Source: Syngnathus acus (taxonomy: Eukaryota > Chordata > Actinopteri > Syngnathiformes > Syngnathidae). From it: a DNA stretch of 64,000 nt. The DNA lies in NCBI RefSeq assembly GCF_901709675.1, contig NC_051089.1, positions 17,730,008 to 17,794,007 of the forward strand, written 5' to 3'. Positions 1-9,945 of the stretch are shown piece after piece. The position numbers were made by a program, and so were the translations under genes. Numbering within the stretch: the stretch's first letter is position 1; the number at the start of each line of letters is the position of its first letter. The notes below the pieces were generated by a model that saw nothing but the letters and a program-made list of their open reading frames with translations, made no database searches and was not told where the DNA came from.

Positions 1-363
1 GCTGTCCGGAGGGGAGTAGTTCAAACAGACTGCAACCTGGGTGAGAAGGGTCTGTAGAGATGTTCCTTGCACGTTTCCTGGTCCTGGAGAGGTACAAGTC
101 TTGGATAGATGGGAGGTTGATTCCAATTATCTTTTCTGCAGTCCTGATTGTCCGTTGCAGTCTGTGCTTGTCTTGTTTGGAGGCCGATCCAAACCAGACA
201 GTGATGGAGGTGCAGAGGACAGACTGGATGATGGCAGTGTAGAAGGTCTTCAGAAGCTCTCGCGGCAGGTTGAACTTCTTGAGCTGTCTCAGGAAGTACA
301 GCCTCTGCTGGGCCTTCTTCCGGACAGAGTCTATGTGGCCGGTCCATTTCAGGTCCCGAGTCT
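1..363 (-). mobile_element. L2-type LINE, 3' fragment
   Basis: Reading the minus strand gives the C-terminal end of the reverse transcriptase (RT) ORF that is complete at 59269-61935. The 108-residue frame here is nearly identical to the off-frame product of 61500-61826, so the DNA match is close. The fragment is cut by the window edge on the left and breaks into gypsy sequence near position 363, just after the stretch encoding the SRDLKW region. It is a dead 5'-truncated copy. Confidence 0.85.
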
Positions 364-1113
364 CATGGTGATTGCCCGAGAGAAGTAACCTGACTGGCTT
401 CGTAATGGAAGTCATCTCGCCAATCAGCCGACCGTCAATGGCATGAGCGGGGATTGACGGGCTCAGGGGCAGGACCTTGATTTCCCACTGACGGGCCAAA
501 CTGATGTCCATGATGTTACCTTCCGCTCCAGAATCCACCAAGGGCGCCACGTTGCGGTCGCCCGCCGCAAGCTGGATGCGTGCTTGTAGCGTGAAGGAGT
601 TGGAACTTGAACGGGAACAGGGAGAGCATTCCCCACAGCCGTGCTTCGCCCGTGAGGTGGGACAGGAGAAACCCAACTTTGGCTGGCTCAGTCGCGAACG
701 TGACGGGTTGGAGACTGAACATGATGCGGCAGTTGGTCACAAACGCCCTGACATGTTTGGGATCTCCATTGAACCTTTCCATATTACCAAGACGAGGCTC
801 TGGAACATCCACGGCTCTCTGGGTCTCGGTGATGGAACGCGAGCTGGATGTGGGGGAGGGGGCGACAACAGCCGGTGGGATGTGGCTGGGCGGATGGCTT
901 CTGGACATGGTACGGATGATGCCGAGTACCTGAGCCATCTCCTGCTGCCGCTGTTCGAGCTGTTGCTGTTGCAGCTGGCTTTTCTGCTGCAGGCCCACTT
1001 TGATCAGGAGTCGGATGTCCGCCGATAGGCTACTGACTGCTGTCTCGGTCCGCTCCAGTGGACACAATGCCGTCTGATCACTTGCTGGCTGCATAGTGTT
1101 GGTCAGCTTGTAC
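364..1113 (-). pseudogene. Ty3/gypsy (Sushi-like) gag-protease remnant
   Basis: The minus strand from the ATG at 1094 encodes a gag-like protein: a glutamine-rich coiled stretch (QQKSQLQQQQLEQRQQEM) followed by a capsid-type segment with ERFNGDPKHVRAF, FATEPAKVGF and LTGEARLWG. These motifs are typical of Sushi/Mart-type gypsy gag. Near 600 the frame changes and an aspartic protease start follows (LVDSGAEGNIMD, then HAIDGRLIGEM) down to about 365, where the DSGA catalytic motif is intact. The rest of gag and all of RT, RNase H and integrase are missing, so gag is fused out of frame to protease by an internal deletion. Family assignment is by motif recognition. Confidence 0.8.
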
Positions 1114-1542
1114 TGTGAGAGATCGGACAGTACAGCCAAATGCAAGGGGAAGCAGACTTTATTGTGGAGGGAAAGGAAAACGGTGGAGGGCTGAAGCGGT
1201 GCATGGGCGAGGCTGCGCTCGTCGGGTGTGGATAGCCGGATGGCAAGCCAGGGGAAGGAGCTGGCTGCTGGACGTCGCGCTGGCGAGGGCTGCACGTGGC
1301 GGACGGGTGATCTCCAAGGACAGCAACTGCAGACTGATAAGGTAGCACTGGACAGACAGGAACAGAACCGAATCATACAGAAACAGGGAGTCAATCTTCC
1401 AAGGACCGGTGTGCATGGACACATCACGAGACAAGTTGACAAGCGCTAATATAGACTAATATAGTGCTCCCAATGAGCCCGCGACAGGTGACAGTGATCC
1501 TGGTGAGTGGGGGGCGTGGCTGGATGACACCGGCGCGTGACA
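1114..1542 (-). mobile_element. putative LTR of the gypsy remnant
   Basis: Immediately upstream of the gag ATG on the minus strand lies a block starting TGTCACGCGCC (1542) and ending CTCACA (1114). It carries a TATA-like stretch (near 1450-1465) and an AATAAA signal (plus-strand tttatt near 1158). Position, TG...CA ends and polyadenylation signal fit a 5' LTR of about 430 bp. No second LTR is present to confirm the borders, and I do not see a convincing primer-binding site. Confidence 0.5.
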
Positions 1543-1549
1543 CGCGGGA

Positions 1550-1591
1550 GGTTTTTGGAACCAATTATCCGTGATAAACGAGGGATTACTG
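1550..1591. mobile_element. pogo/Tigger-like terminal inverted repeat fragment
   Basis: The motif gataaacgagggattactg followed by TA is the terminus also seen at 58252 and, inverted, at 10317. It resembles CAGTAATCCCTCG-type ends of pogo-like Tc1/mariner elements. Only this end is present. Confidence 0.5.
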
Positions 1592-1654
1592 TATTATAAG
1601 TCACTGTTTTCAACCATGCGTTACATTGATTAAACATTCAGAGGTTATGATACC

Positions 1655-2017
1655 ATCCATCCATCCATTTTCTGAACCGCTTGGTCCCCACGGGGGTCGC
1701 GGGCGAGCTGGAGCCTATCCCAGCCGTCATCGGGCAGTTGGCGGGGGACACCCTGAACCGGTCGCCAGCCAATCACAGGGCACACAGAGACAAACAACCA
1801 TTTGCACTCACACTCACACCTAGGGACAATTTGGAGTCTTCAATCGGCCTACCAATCATGTTTTTGGGATGTGGGAGGAAACCGGAGTGCCCGGAGAAAA
1901 CCCACGCGGGCCGGGGAGAACATGCAAACTCCGCACAGGGAGGGCCGGAGGTGGAATTGAACCCGCACCCTCCTAACTGTGAGGCGGACGTGCTACCCAG
2001 CGCGCCACCGAGCCGCC
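1655..2017 (-). mobile_element. tRNA-derived SINE with (ATGG)n tail, full length
   Basis: On the minus strand the element starts ggcggctcggtggcgcgctg with a Pol III A-box-like segment (TGGCGCGCTGGGTAGC) and a B box (GGGTTCAATTCC), continues through a conserved body and ends in GGATGGATGGAT. It is flanked by a perfect 13-bp target-site duplication, AGGTTATGATACC, at 1642-1654 and 2018-2030, so it moved by target-primed reverse transcription. The 3' tail (aagcgg...aGAtGGATGG type) resembles the 3' end of the RTE elements in this window. Confidence 0.9.
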
Positions 2018-2087
2018 AGGTTATGATACCTTATATTAAATTTATATTTTAGCTTCCTATACCTAAAATTATTCCCATGTTAGTATA

Positions 2088-3345
2088 CCGTATTTTTCGG
2101 ACTATAAGTCGCACCGGAGTATAAGTCGCACCAGCCATAAAATGCACAATAAAGGGAAAAAAAACATATATAAGTCGCACCGGAGTATAAGTCGCACTTT
2201 TGGGAGAAATTTATTTGACAAAGTCCAACACCAAGAACAGGCATGAACCAGCAACAACAGGCTAAATGATACGGTATGCTAACAGTGATTCAAATAACTA
2301 TAACATAAAGAACACGATTATCAAACCATCTGTGTCACTCCAAATCATTAAATCCATCGAATTCTTCGTCCTTTGTGTAAACAACGCCGTGTGTACGGCG
2401 TGCCGCGGACATCGGACTCGTCGTCAGTTGCAGTTCAAATTATTCCACAGGCCCATATAACTAGATATAAACTATATATCAAATAACAATAATATATACA
2501 ACAATTTTATCGAACCATCCATGTCACTCCAAATCATTAAATCCATTGGAATCGTCGTCCTTTGTGCAAACACCGGCGCTTCTAACCCCGGAAGTGCGTG
2601 TGGTGCACCGCTGATGTCAGTTGCAGTTCAACTTATTCCACAGGCCCATATAACTATATATAAACAATATATCAAACTATAATATAAAAAACAATTTTAT
2701 CGAACCATCCGTGTCACTCCAAATAATTAAATCCATCGAAATCTTCGTCCTCTGTGTCACTTTAAAAAAGAAAAAAACAGCTTTTGACTCCGGAACTCCA
2801 TGCGCCGCTGACGTCAGACTCGTCGTCAGTTGCGGCTCCAATTATTCCTCAGATCTACGTATATATAACTATATTGTAGCGTTCCCATAGTACCAGGCAA
2901 GATGTGGGTTTGGTAACCGGCTCTTTATTTAACAAAACGACAATCGCTCACCCCCCGCCGCCTTCACGGCCTCTCTAGACAATGTGAAACTACTAATAAC
3001 TAACATAAATAACAAGTTTGTCAAATCTGTGTCACTCCAAATCATCAAATCCTTCCGTGTTGCTTACAAACTTTGTTTTTTTCATTTCGCTAAGACTAGC
3101 ATCCGCTTTTCGCCAGTCCCTTACAAGTTTCTCACTAACTCCAAACTTTATTTCTGCTGCTGGATTACCTTTTTCGGCTGCATATTTTATTACATGCAGT
3201 TCGTAATCTGCATATAAATGATTTTCTTTTCGGTGCCATTTTTGTTAAGTCCTTCTCAGTTGATACGAGTTACAGCCAATGGTGAATTTATCAAAGCAGG
3301 CCAAGAGCGCCCTCATCCAGTTTAGTCTGAAAATAACATGTGAAG
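2088..3345. mobile_element. CCGTATTTTTCGGACTATAAG-type TA element (family F1), right end lost
   Basis: It begins with TA/CCGTATTTTTCGG and repeated ATAAGTCGCACC motifs and contains four degenerate copies (near 2336, 2525, 2715 and 3033) of a module whose reverse complement encodes a terminal EFDGFNDLE-stop-like peptide. Other copies are at 8402-10858, 39359-41044 and 41651-45796. The right terminus is missing: homology fades after the GAGCGCCCTCAT motif near 3310. No coding capacity remains. Confidence 0.75.
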
Positions 3346-3644
3346 TGAATCTACTTCACAATGACGGTAATGACGGTGTGAATGTGTGTGAGTGACCAAA
3401 AAAAATTAAAAAAATTGTTAAGCCCTTCTCAGTTGATATGAGTTACAGCCAATGGTGATTTGATTTGACTTTATTAATTCATGCTTGCAGTGGAGCCAAA
3501 AAAGGCCCCACTGAAAAAACAGCAGAACTTTAAAATAACAAGAAATTTAAAAATTAAATATAAAAAAACACAAGACATGTTTTTCAAGGCAGCGGGGCAT
3601 GGAAAAAGTTCTTGGCATGGGCATGGAAAAAGTGTCAGTTAGAC
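3346..3644. other. no gene seen, AT-rich repeat debris
   Basis: This stretch holds A-rich runs, a partial duplication of ttctcagttgatacgagtta (near 3256 and 3428) and a short LINE-tail-like segment (gactttattaattcatgc). I see no coding region or complete element. Confidence 0.4.
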
Positions 3645-4440
3645 TTAGAGACTTAGACAGAACTTTATTGTCATTTTGTCAACACTAGGTGTGTACAAAA
3701 CGAAATTTCGTTGCATACGGCTTTCAACAATGTAGTGGTATTTCGGCTGGTTAAAAAAAAAATGACATTCTATATAAAAATATGAAATAAGATAATTATA
3801 AAGTACAAAGTGCAGCAGTGATAAAGTATGTAAACAGTGCAGGAGACAAAAGCAGTATTTACAAGTGTGCAGAGGAATGCTACGTTTGAATGTTCAACAG
3901 TCTGACGACAGCAGGGAAAAAACTATTGCAGAACCTGGTGGACCTGCAGCGGATGCTGCGAAACCTCTTCCCAGAGTTCTGGTGGCCATGCTGTTTGCTT
4001 GTTTAAATAATGTCTAAATAATGTCATTATACAGCCTGACTGCAGTATACAAGGTGGAGTTTCTCAGCCTGTTGGTCTTGGCCCTGGGTTCAGGTTCAGT
4101 CAGCTTTTGTTGGTTCCTCAAACTCCTGGCATTGCAGCTGCCTCGTGTCGGAGGTAGCAGGTCATGCAGAGGGTGTTACTGATCATGCATGTCTCTGACC
4201 AGCTTCACTGCAGCCTCCTCCCTCCTGGTCTGAAGTGATGGTAGGGGTTGTGAGAAGCTGCCTGCTCTCCTTCTGATGAATTTGCAGGCACATGCCTGGA
4301 CTCGCTCGAGCTCTGCTAGTTGTCTTTTAGAGCAGCCCTCCAAGAGCACTGAACTGTACTCCAGACACGGCCTAATGAGAGTGGTGTAGATAGTGATAAG
4401 GTCATCTGCAGGTAGCCCGTGTCTCCCCATCACTGTGAGC
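3645..4440 (-). mobile_element. LINE 3' end with RT C-terminus
   Basis: The minus strand carries a C-terminal RT segment (4433 to about 4176: DDLITIYTTLIRPCLEYSSV, ELERVQACACKFI, LPSLQTRREEAA). It continues through a frameshift into RLRNSTLYTAVRLYND-like sequence and a 3' UTR ending near the ttagacagaactttattgtc segment at 3655. The architecture (RT, C-terminal tail, 3' UTR) is that of a 5'-truncated non-LTR element of the L2/CR1/Jockey group; the exact clade is uncertain. It abuts a SINE at 4442. Confidence 0.65.
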
Positions 4441-4441
4441 G

Positions 4442-4630
4442 TTTGGAGTCTTCAATCGGCCTACCAAGCATGTTTTAGGGATGTGGGAGGAAACCGGAGT
4501 GCCCGGAGAAAACCCACGCGGGCCCGGGGAGAACATGCAAACTCCACACATGGAGGGCCGGAGGTGGAATCGAACCCGCACCCTCCTAACTGTGAGGCGA
4601 ACGTGCTACCCAGTGCGCCACCGAGCCGCC
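4442..4630 (-). mobile_element. tRNA-derived SINE, 5' half
   Basis: It is the same SINE as 1655-2017. The tRNA-like head with B box (reverse complement of ggaatcgaacccgc) is present, but the 3' half including the ATGG tail is gone. The break at 4441 coincides with the LINE border. Confidence 0.8.
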
Positions 4631-4845
4631 CAGTATTATACCTTCTTATAAAAAGTTTTATAATAAGAGTTCTAAAAACATATTTACAAACATATCACAG
4701 TATGTATGCACCTTGTTGTAAAAAAGTTGTTATAATAATGAGTTCTAAAAACATATTTGCAGTATGTATACTTGAGCTACATCTACTAATGTTACACACA
4801 CACGCACACACGCACACACACACACACGTATCATATTTATATTTA
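4631..4845. repeat. tandem tttttagaactc repeats and (CA)n microsatellite
   Basis: Two imperfect units of the ataagagttctaaaaacata type (also at 10520-10640, 57940-58060 and 58800-58915) are followed by a (CA)n tract at 4794-4828. No gene is present. Confidence 0.65.
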
Positions 4846-5195
4846 TCGTACGCAAAAATTTGGGCACTCCTGACCATTTTCAAGATTTTCCTTTATAAAT
4901 CATTGGTTGTTCGGATCAGCAATTTCAGTTAAATATATCGAATCACAGACAAAAACTGATATTTGAGAAATGAAATGAAGTTTATATGATTTACAGAAAG
5001 TGTGCAATCATTACCTAAACAAAACTAGGCAGGTGCATAAATTTGGGCACCCCAACAGAAAAATGACATCAATATTTAGTAGATCCTCCTTTTGCAGAAA
5101 TAACAGCCAGTTACGTCCAAAGTCCGGCCCGCGAGCCAAATCTGGCCCTCGGTGAGATTTCATATGGCCTGCAGCTTCGGTCTTATAATGTATTA

Positions 5196-5923
5196 CCGTT
5201 TTTTTCCGTGTATAATGCGCAAAATTTAACTAATTTATTGTCCTAAAATCTGGGGTGCGCATTATACATGGGTACAAATTTTTTTAAATTTTTTTTTTTT
5301 AAATTTTTTTTTTTTTTTTTTTTTTTTTTAAGAAAATCATGGTACAACAAAACCAACAACAGGACTGACCGACAATAGTGTGTTTGTACTGTGCTCTGGT
5401 CATTTCGTCAAAGAAGGGATAATAGTCCTCTTCTCTTCTTGACTGACAATGAATGTGATAGTTTAATACAATCAGCAAATAACAAAATGCGTATTACAGG
5501 TAATATTTTATTTCACAACACTTTGCCATGTTCCTTTCGTCTCTGCTGTTCACTTCAAACACGCTCCATACGAACGCAATGCTCTCGTATCAGACGCTTG
5601 CTCGATCACCTGCTCGTTTGCTGTCACAATGTACCCTACACAAATCCGAAACATTTGTTGCGGCTCCGAGTCACGACGAGGGGCAAGTTTTGGTTTCCAA
5701 GGGTGTTTTTATTCCTCTTCAACGTCTCTCCCATACAGAGCCGCCTTTTTCACATGTCCGCACGTCACTTTCCTCTCTTTTCATCTGATTGCGGTGGTGC
5801 CTTTACGGGCAGTCGGAGAAATCAACGCCAACAAAAAAAAATACATCCAGCCTAGTTAAGACCATACCAAAGACTATAAAAATGGGACCCATTGCCTCCC
5901 TGCGTGTGTGACGATCATTGGGA

Positions 5924-5957
<34 letters not shown>

Positions 5958-6058
5958 GGTGCGTATTATACATGGGTACAGGCTTTTTTCCAGCATCCAC
6001 ATGCCATTTTTAGGGTGCGTATTATACATGGGGGCGCATTATACACGGAAAAAAACGG
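5196..6058. mobile_element. TA-flanked palindromic element (family F3)
   Basis: Ends are CCGTTTTTTTCCGTGTATAA and its inverse, with GCGCATTATACATGGG subterminal repeats on both sides. The other hAT copy (near 25635) shows the unoccupied site gtattatttatgg, which proves insertion with a duplicated TA (5194-5195 and 6059-6060). The 863-bp element holds long A/T homopolymers and a relic SINE at 5862-5936, but no transposase that I recognise. Confidence 0.85.
5862..5936 (+). mobile_element. SINE relic with internal deletion
   Basis: The sequence accataccaaagactataa (from 5864) runs directly into gtgtgtgacgatcattggga. These match the middle and the 3' end of the SINE at 9641-9945, so about 150 bp between them were deleted. 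It lies inside the F3 element. Confidence 0.65.
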
Positions 6059-6173
6059 TATTTATGGCCCGCTTGCACTGTCAAACTGAATAAAAAAAAT
6101 CATGACACTCGAAACTGTAATTCCTCCTATTACCAAAAGGTGGAAGCACCACCCCTCTGCGCTCATTTCTGCC

Positions 6174-6476
6174 ATGGCGACTGCAAAGAAAACGAGGAAA
6201 GTTGACATTGCGGACCGTCGCTTTCAAGAGAAATGGGAATTACAATACTTCTTCACTGATAATCAAGGCAATTGTGTTTGTCTAATTTCAAAAGAGACGG
6301 TTGCCTTGTTTAAGGATTTCAACCTAAAGAGACACTATCAGACTAAACATGCTAACATATACGACAAGCTAACAGGGAGTGACCGCGCTGATAAAGTGAA
6401 GCAGCTCCAAGCTGAACTGGCATCACAACAGCAATTCTTCACGCGGGGCTGTCAGTCAAAATTAAATCAAAAGTAA
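6174..6476 (+). pseudogene. hAT transposase N-terminal BED-like finger, 100 aa
   Basis: The open frame starts at the Kozak-like gccATGg (6174). It encodes a basic start (TAKKTRKVDI), then RRFQEKWELQYFF, the zinc-binding pair region CVCLISKETVALF and HYQTKHANIYDKL, which resembles the N-terminus of GTF2IRD2-like hAT transposases. One cysteine of the usual C-x2-C appears changed (CLIS). The frame stops after FFTRGCQSKLNQK, where the catalytic domain should begin. A near-identical but interrupted copy is at 25747-25905. I treat it as a decayed transposase fragment. Confidence 0.7.
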
Positions 6477-6985
6477 ATATCACTTAATATTAAATATTAC
6501 GAAGTGGCCATGTTAATCCTGTTGATGTTATGAACCTGTAGACGGGACACAAACTATTAGTTTCTGAAAGATATTGTAAATGACAAGAGCAAAATTCACT
6601 TGTTTTAAGTTTTAATAACAGATAACTGTGCATTACTTATAACTCCTGTTTAAAATGTTCATTAAGCAAAAATTATTTTAAACTCATGTAAATTTAAGGT
6701 ATTTCATACAGTTTGTTTAATGTTATCGGACTCTTCAGATATGAACGAAAGGCAGGATTTGTTTTTAGAGTTGTTCACATCTGCCTGAGTTGCTTATATT
6801 TGGTTATTTTGTCATTTAAAAAATAAAGAAAATTGGGACAATGAAATTTGTTTTATAACAGTGTGTATTTGCATGAAATCTTTGTAGTTAAAAAAATGTC
6901 CGAAAAAACTATTGGCCCCCGGGCCCCTTCACTTTATCAAATCTGACTCTCCTTGCAAAAAGTTTGGACACCCCTGCTCTAAACA

Positions 6986-7708
6986 TTTCCTATAGCTTCC
7001 AATGAGAGTCTGGATTCTGGTTGAAGGTATTTTTGACCATTCTTGACAAAATATCTCCAGTTCAGTCAGGTTTGATGGTTTCTGAGCATGGACAGCCCAC
7101 TTTAAATCACACCACAGATTTTCAATCATATTCAGGTCTGGAGACCGAGATGGCCATTCCAGAACGTTGTGCTTGTTCCTCTGGATGAATGCCTTAGTAG
7201 AATTTAAGAAATGTTTGGGGTTGTTGTCTTGTTGAGGTATCCAGCCCCTGTGCAACTTTGTCACTGATTCTTGAACATTGTTTGCAAGAATCTGCTGAAT
7301 CCATGCAACCTTCAACTTTAACAAGATTGCCAGTACCTGCACAGCATGATGGAACCACGACCAAATTGGACTGTGGGTAGCAAGTGTTTGTCATGGGATG
7401 CTGTGTTCTTCTTCCTCCATGCATATCGTTCCTTGTTATGTCCAAATAACGACATTTTAGTTTCATCAGTCCACAGCACCTTATTCCAAAATGAAGCTGG
7501 ATTGTCCAAATGTGCTTTAGCATACTTCAAGCGACTCTGTTTGTGGCATGTGCGCAGAAAAGGCTTCTGCCGCATTATTCTCCCAAACAGCATCTCCTTG
7601 TAAAAAGTGCACTGAATAGTTGAACGATGCAGTGTCACCATCTGCAGCAAGATCATGTTGTAGGTCTTTGGAGCTGCTCTGTGGGTTGACAAGACTGGCA
7701 GCATACAA
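6986..7708 (-). pseudogene. Tc1-like transposase fragment (left half)
   Basis: The minus strand gives, in order, helix-turn-helix remnants, KVLWTDETKMSLFG (first catalytic D), IPQQDNNPKHF (second D), SPDLNMIENLW (the E) and a C-terminal RIQTLIGSYRKCLE. The three catalytic acidic residues are recognisable. The frame is broken near 7330, and about 100 residues of N-terminus are missing because the copy ends at the inversion point near 7710. Confidence 0.8.
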
Positions 7709-7716
7709 TTGACATC

Positions 7717-8110
7717 ATGCTGTGGGGCTGTGTGGCCAGTGCAGGTACTGGCAATCTTGTTAAAGTTGAAGGTTGCATGGATTCAAGTCAGTATCAGCAG
7801 ATTCTTGCAAACAATGTTCAAGAATTGGTGACAAAGTTGAAGTTGCGTAGAGGCCGGATACCTCAACAAGACAACAACCCCAAACACTGCTCAAATTCTA
7901 CTAAGACATTCCTCCAGAGGAACAAGTACAACGTTCTGGAATGGCTATCTCAGTCCCCAGACCTGAATATGATTGAAAATCTGTGGTGTGATTTAAAGTG
8001 GGCTGTCCATGCTCAGAAACCATCAAACCTGACTGAACTGCAGATATTTTGTCAAGAAGAATGATCAAAAATACCTTCAACCAGAATCCAGACTCTCATT
8101 GGAAGCTATA
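7717..8110 (+). pseudogene. Tc1-like transposase C-terminal half (right half)
   Basis: It starts at IMLWGCVASAGTGNLVK, a point equivalent to roughly residue 190 of the family. It continues with PQQDNNPKHC and SPDLNMIENLW and reaches FCQEE, followed by a stop in mid-domain. It is the same family as the minus-strand half but opposite in direction and more strongly 5'-truncated. The first catalytic D is absent, so it cannot be active. Confidence 0.8.
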
Positions 8111-8580
8111 GGAAGTGTTTAGAGGCTGTTATTTCTTCAAAAGGAGGATCTACGAAATATTAATGTCATTTGTCTGTTGTGGTGCCCAAATTTATGCACC
8201 TGCCGACTTTTGTTTAGGTTCTAATTGCACACTTTCTGTAAATCATATAAACTTGATTTCACTTCTCAAATACCAGTTTTTGTCTGCTATATGATATATT
8301 TGACTGGAATTGGCGATCCGAACAACCAATGATTTATATAGGAAAATCTTGTAAATGATCAGTGGTGCCCAAACTTTTGCATACGACTGTGTGTATATAT
8401 ACCGTATTTTTCGGAATAAAAGTCGCTCCGGAGTACAAGTTGCAGCAGCCATAAAACGCACAATAAAGAGGAAAAAAACATATATAAGTCACACCGGAGT
8501 TTAAGTCGCATTTTGGGGGAAATGTATTTGACAGAATCCAACACCAAGTACACACATGAACCAGCAACAACAGGCTAAAC

Positions 8581-9417
8581 CAGTGGTTCCCAAAGTGGGC
8601 GGTACCGCCCCCCTGGGGGCGGTGGAAAGATCTGGGGGGGCGGTGAGGAAGAAAGGGGCGGTAGGGGGGCGGTAGGGGGGCGGCAGTCGATTTGTACACA
8701 ACACGCCGCTCTGGCCCAGTCAGATCCGACAGCATAGACTACAAAAGCAAAAGCTCAGGTTTGTAATTTCAAACTTGTAATGTTCAGAATTTTATCTTAT
8801 AATAAAAACCGCATTCTGGCGGTCAACATCATCTTGAGTTCAAGTCAACATGAAATTGGGGACTCGCCAGAACGCGCCGTGTTGTGTTGAGCTGGTTAGG
8901 GCAGTGGTCCCCAACCACCGGTGCTGTGGAACAAGGTCAAGATGTACTTCATTGCCTTCCCAACATCATATTTAGTAGAACGGGGCTTCAGTGCAGTCAC
9001 CTTGCTTCTTTCCAAGCAAAGAAACCGACTGAAAATTACTGACCGCGGGGATCTACGACTTCTTCGTAGTGAGTTCCAGCCTGATGTTGAGAAGTTTATG
9101 TCCCTGCACCAAGCACATCCATCCCATTAATATTACGTGTGAGACAATGAAGGTTACTGGTGGAATGTTTATTTACGATTCTATGTTGCTGAAACAGTTA
9201 AAACTGCTAAAAAATAAATTGGTTTACTAAATACTAAATTGGGTTTTATTTGTGAAATACACATTTGTGTTTAACCTTTCTCTTTTCAAATTGCAGGAAA
9301 CCAAATATCAAGAAAGAGGTGTTTGTTTCCATATGTGCCTTGGGGAGGGGGGGGGGCGCTAGGAATTCACTGGGGAGCCAAAGGGGGCACCAGCCTGCAA
9401 AAGTTTGGGAACCACTG
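8581..9417 (+). mobile_element. hAT element with CAGTGGTTCCCAAAG ends
   Basis: Inverted ends CAGTGGTTCCCAAAGTGGG and ...TTTGGGAACCACTG are flanked by a perfect 8-bp duplication GGCTAAAC (8573-8580 and 9418-9425), diagnostic of hAT. The left part is very G-rich. Only the transposase C-terminus remains inside (8921-9130). A foreign hAT-like terminus (cagtggtccccaaccaccgg, 8905) lies just before that ORF. Confidence 0.9.
8921..9130 (+). pseudogene. hAT transposase C-terminal dimerisation domain, 69 aa
   Basis: The frame includes YFIAFPTSYLVERGFSAVT and RNRLKITDRGDLRLL, which match the conserved end of ZBED5-type hAT transposases. The first few residues come from terminal-repeat sequence, so the ATG is fortuitous. 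No catalytic domain remains. Confidence 0.75.
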
Positions 9418-9640
9418 GGCTAAACGATACGGTATGCTAACGTGACAAACACAAACGAGGAGCTGAGGACGGGCCTGATGTAACATTAACAGTGATTCAA
9501 ATAACTATAACATAAATAACACGTTTATCAAACCATCTGTGTCACTCCAAATCATTAAATCCATCGATCGAATTTGTCCTCCTCTCTGTAAACAACGCCG
9601 CGTGTGCGGCGCGCCGCTGAGTTTGGACTCGTCGTCAGTT

Positions 9641-9945
9641 AAGTTAAAGTCCCAATGATCGTCACACACACATCTGGGTGTGGTGAAATTTGTCCTCTGC
9701 ATTTAACCCATCCCCGTGTGATTTTGATCCATCCCCTGGGGGAGAGGGGAGCAGTGAGCAGCAGCGGTGCCGCGCTCGGGAATCATTTGGTGATCTAACC
9801 CCCCAATTACAACCCTTGATGCTGAGTGCCAAGCAGGGAGGCAATGGGTCCCATTTTTATAGTCTTTGGTATGACCCGGCCGGGATTTGAACCCACAACC
9901 TTCCAGTCACAGGGCGGACACTCTACCACTAGGCCACTGAGCTGG
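9641..9945 (-). mobile_element. tRNA-derived SINE (second family)
   Basis: The minus strand starts accagctcagtggcctagtg, containing an A-box-like TGGCCTAGTGGTAGAGTG and a B box (GGTTCAAATCC). It then has a body with ttaaatgcagaggacaaatt and ends tgacgatcattgggacttta. It is a common teleost SINE layout, distinct from the ATGG-tailed family, and sits inside the F1 element. The target-site duplication is not clear. Confidence 0.85.

Larger units (their letters stand above)
5113..6976 (+). mobile_element. hAT element, internally deleted, GTF2IRD2-like
   Basis: The left end (gtccaaagtccggcccg, 5115) and right end (aagtttggacacccctg, ending 6976) are inverted repeats matching those at 25550 and 29876. 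Between them is an N-terminal transposase fragment (6174-6476) but no catalytic part. The right flank CTCTAAAC matches the host's empty site in the right Tc1 arm; the left target-site copy and outermost CAGGGGT have been replaced. A TA element (5196-6058) is nested inside. Confidence 0.8.
4846..8387. mobile_element. composite Tc1-like element, head-to-head inverted halves
   Basis: Both ends carry the same terminal repeat (gcaaaaatttgggcac at 4852; inverted gtgcccaaacttttgc at 8365). Between them transposase sequence runs in both directions: minus-strand coding at 7708-6986 and plus-strand coding at 7717-8110. Each half has the element's 3' end outermost and lacks the N-terminus, so two 5'-truncated copies are joined head to head. 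A hAT element (5113-6976) is inserted in the left arm. The right arm retains the uninterrupted version of that site near 8112-8130. Confidence 0.75.

Noticed and set aside
9895-9945. tRNA gene
   Set aside because: A- and B-box-like segments are those of SINE heads (also at 1965-2017, 4580-4630, 58476-58510); no cloverleaf with intact acceptor stem is evident.
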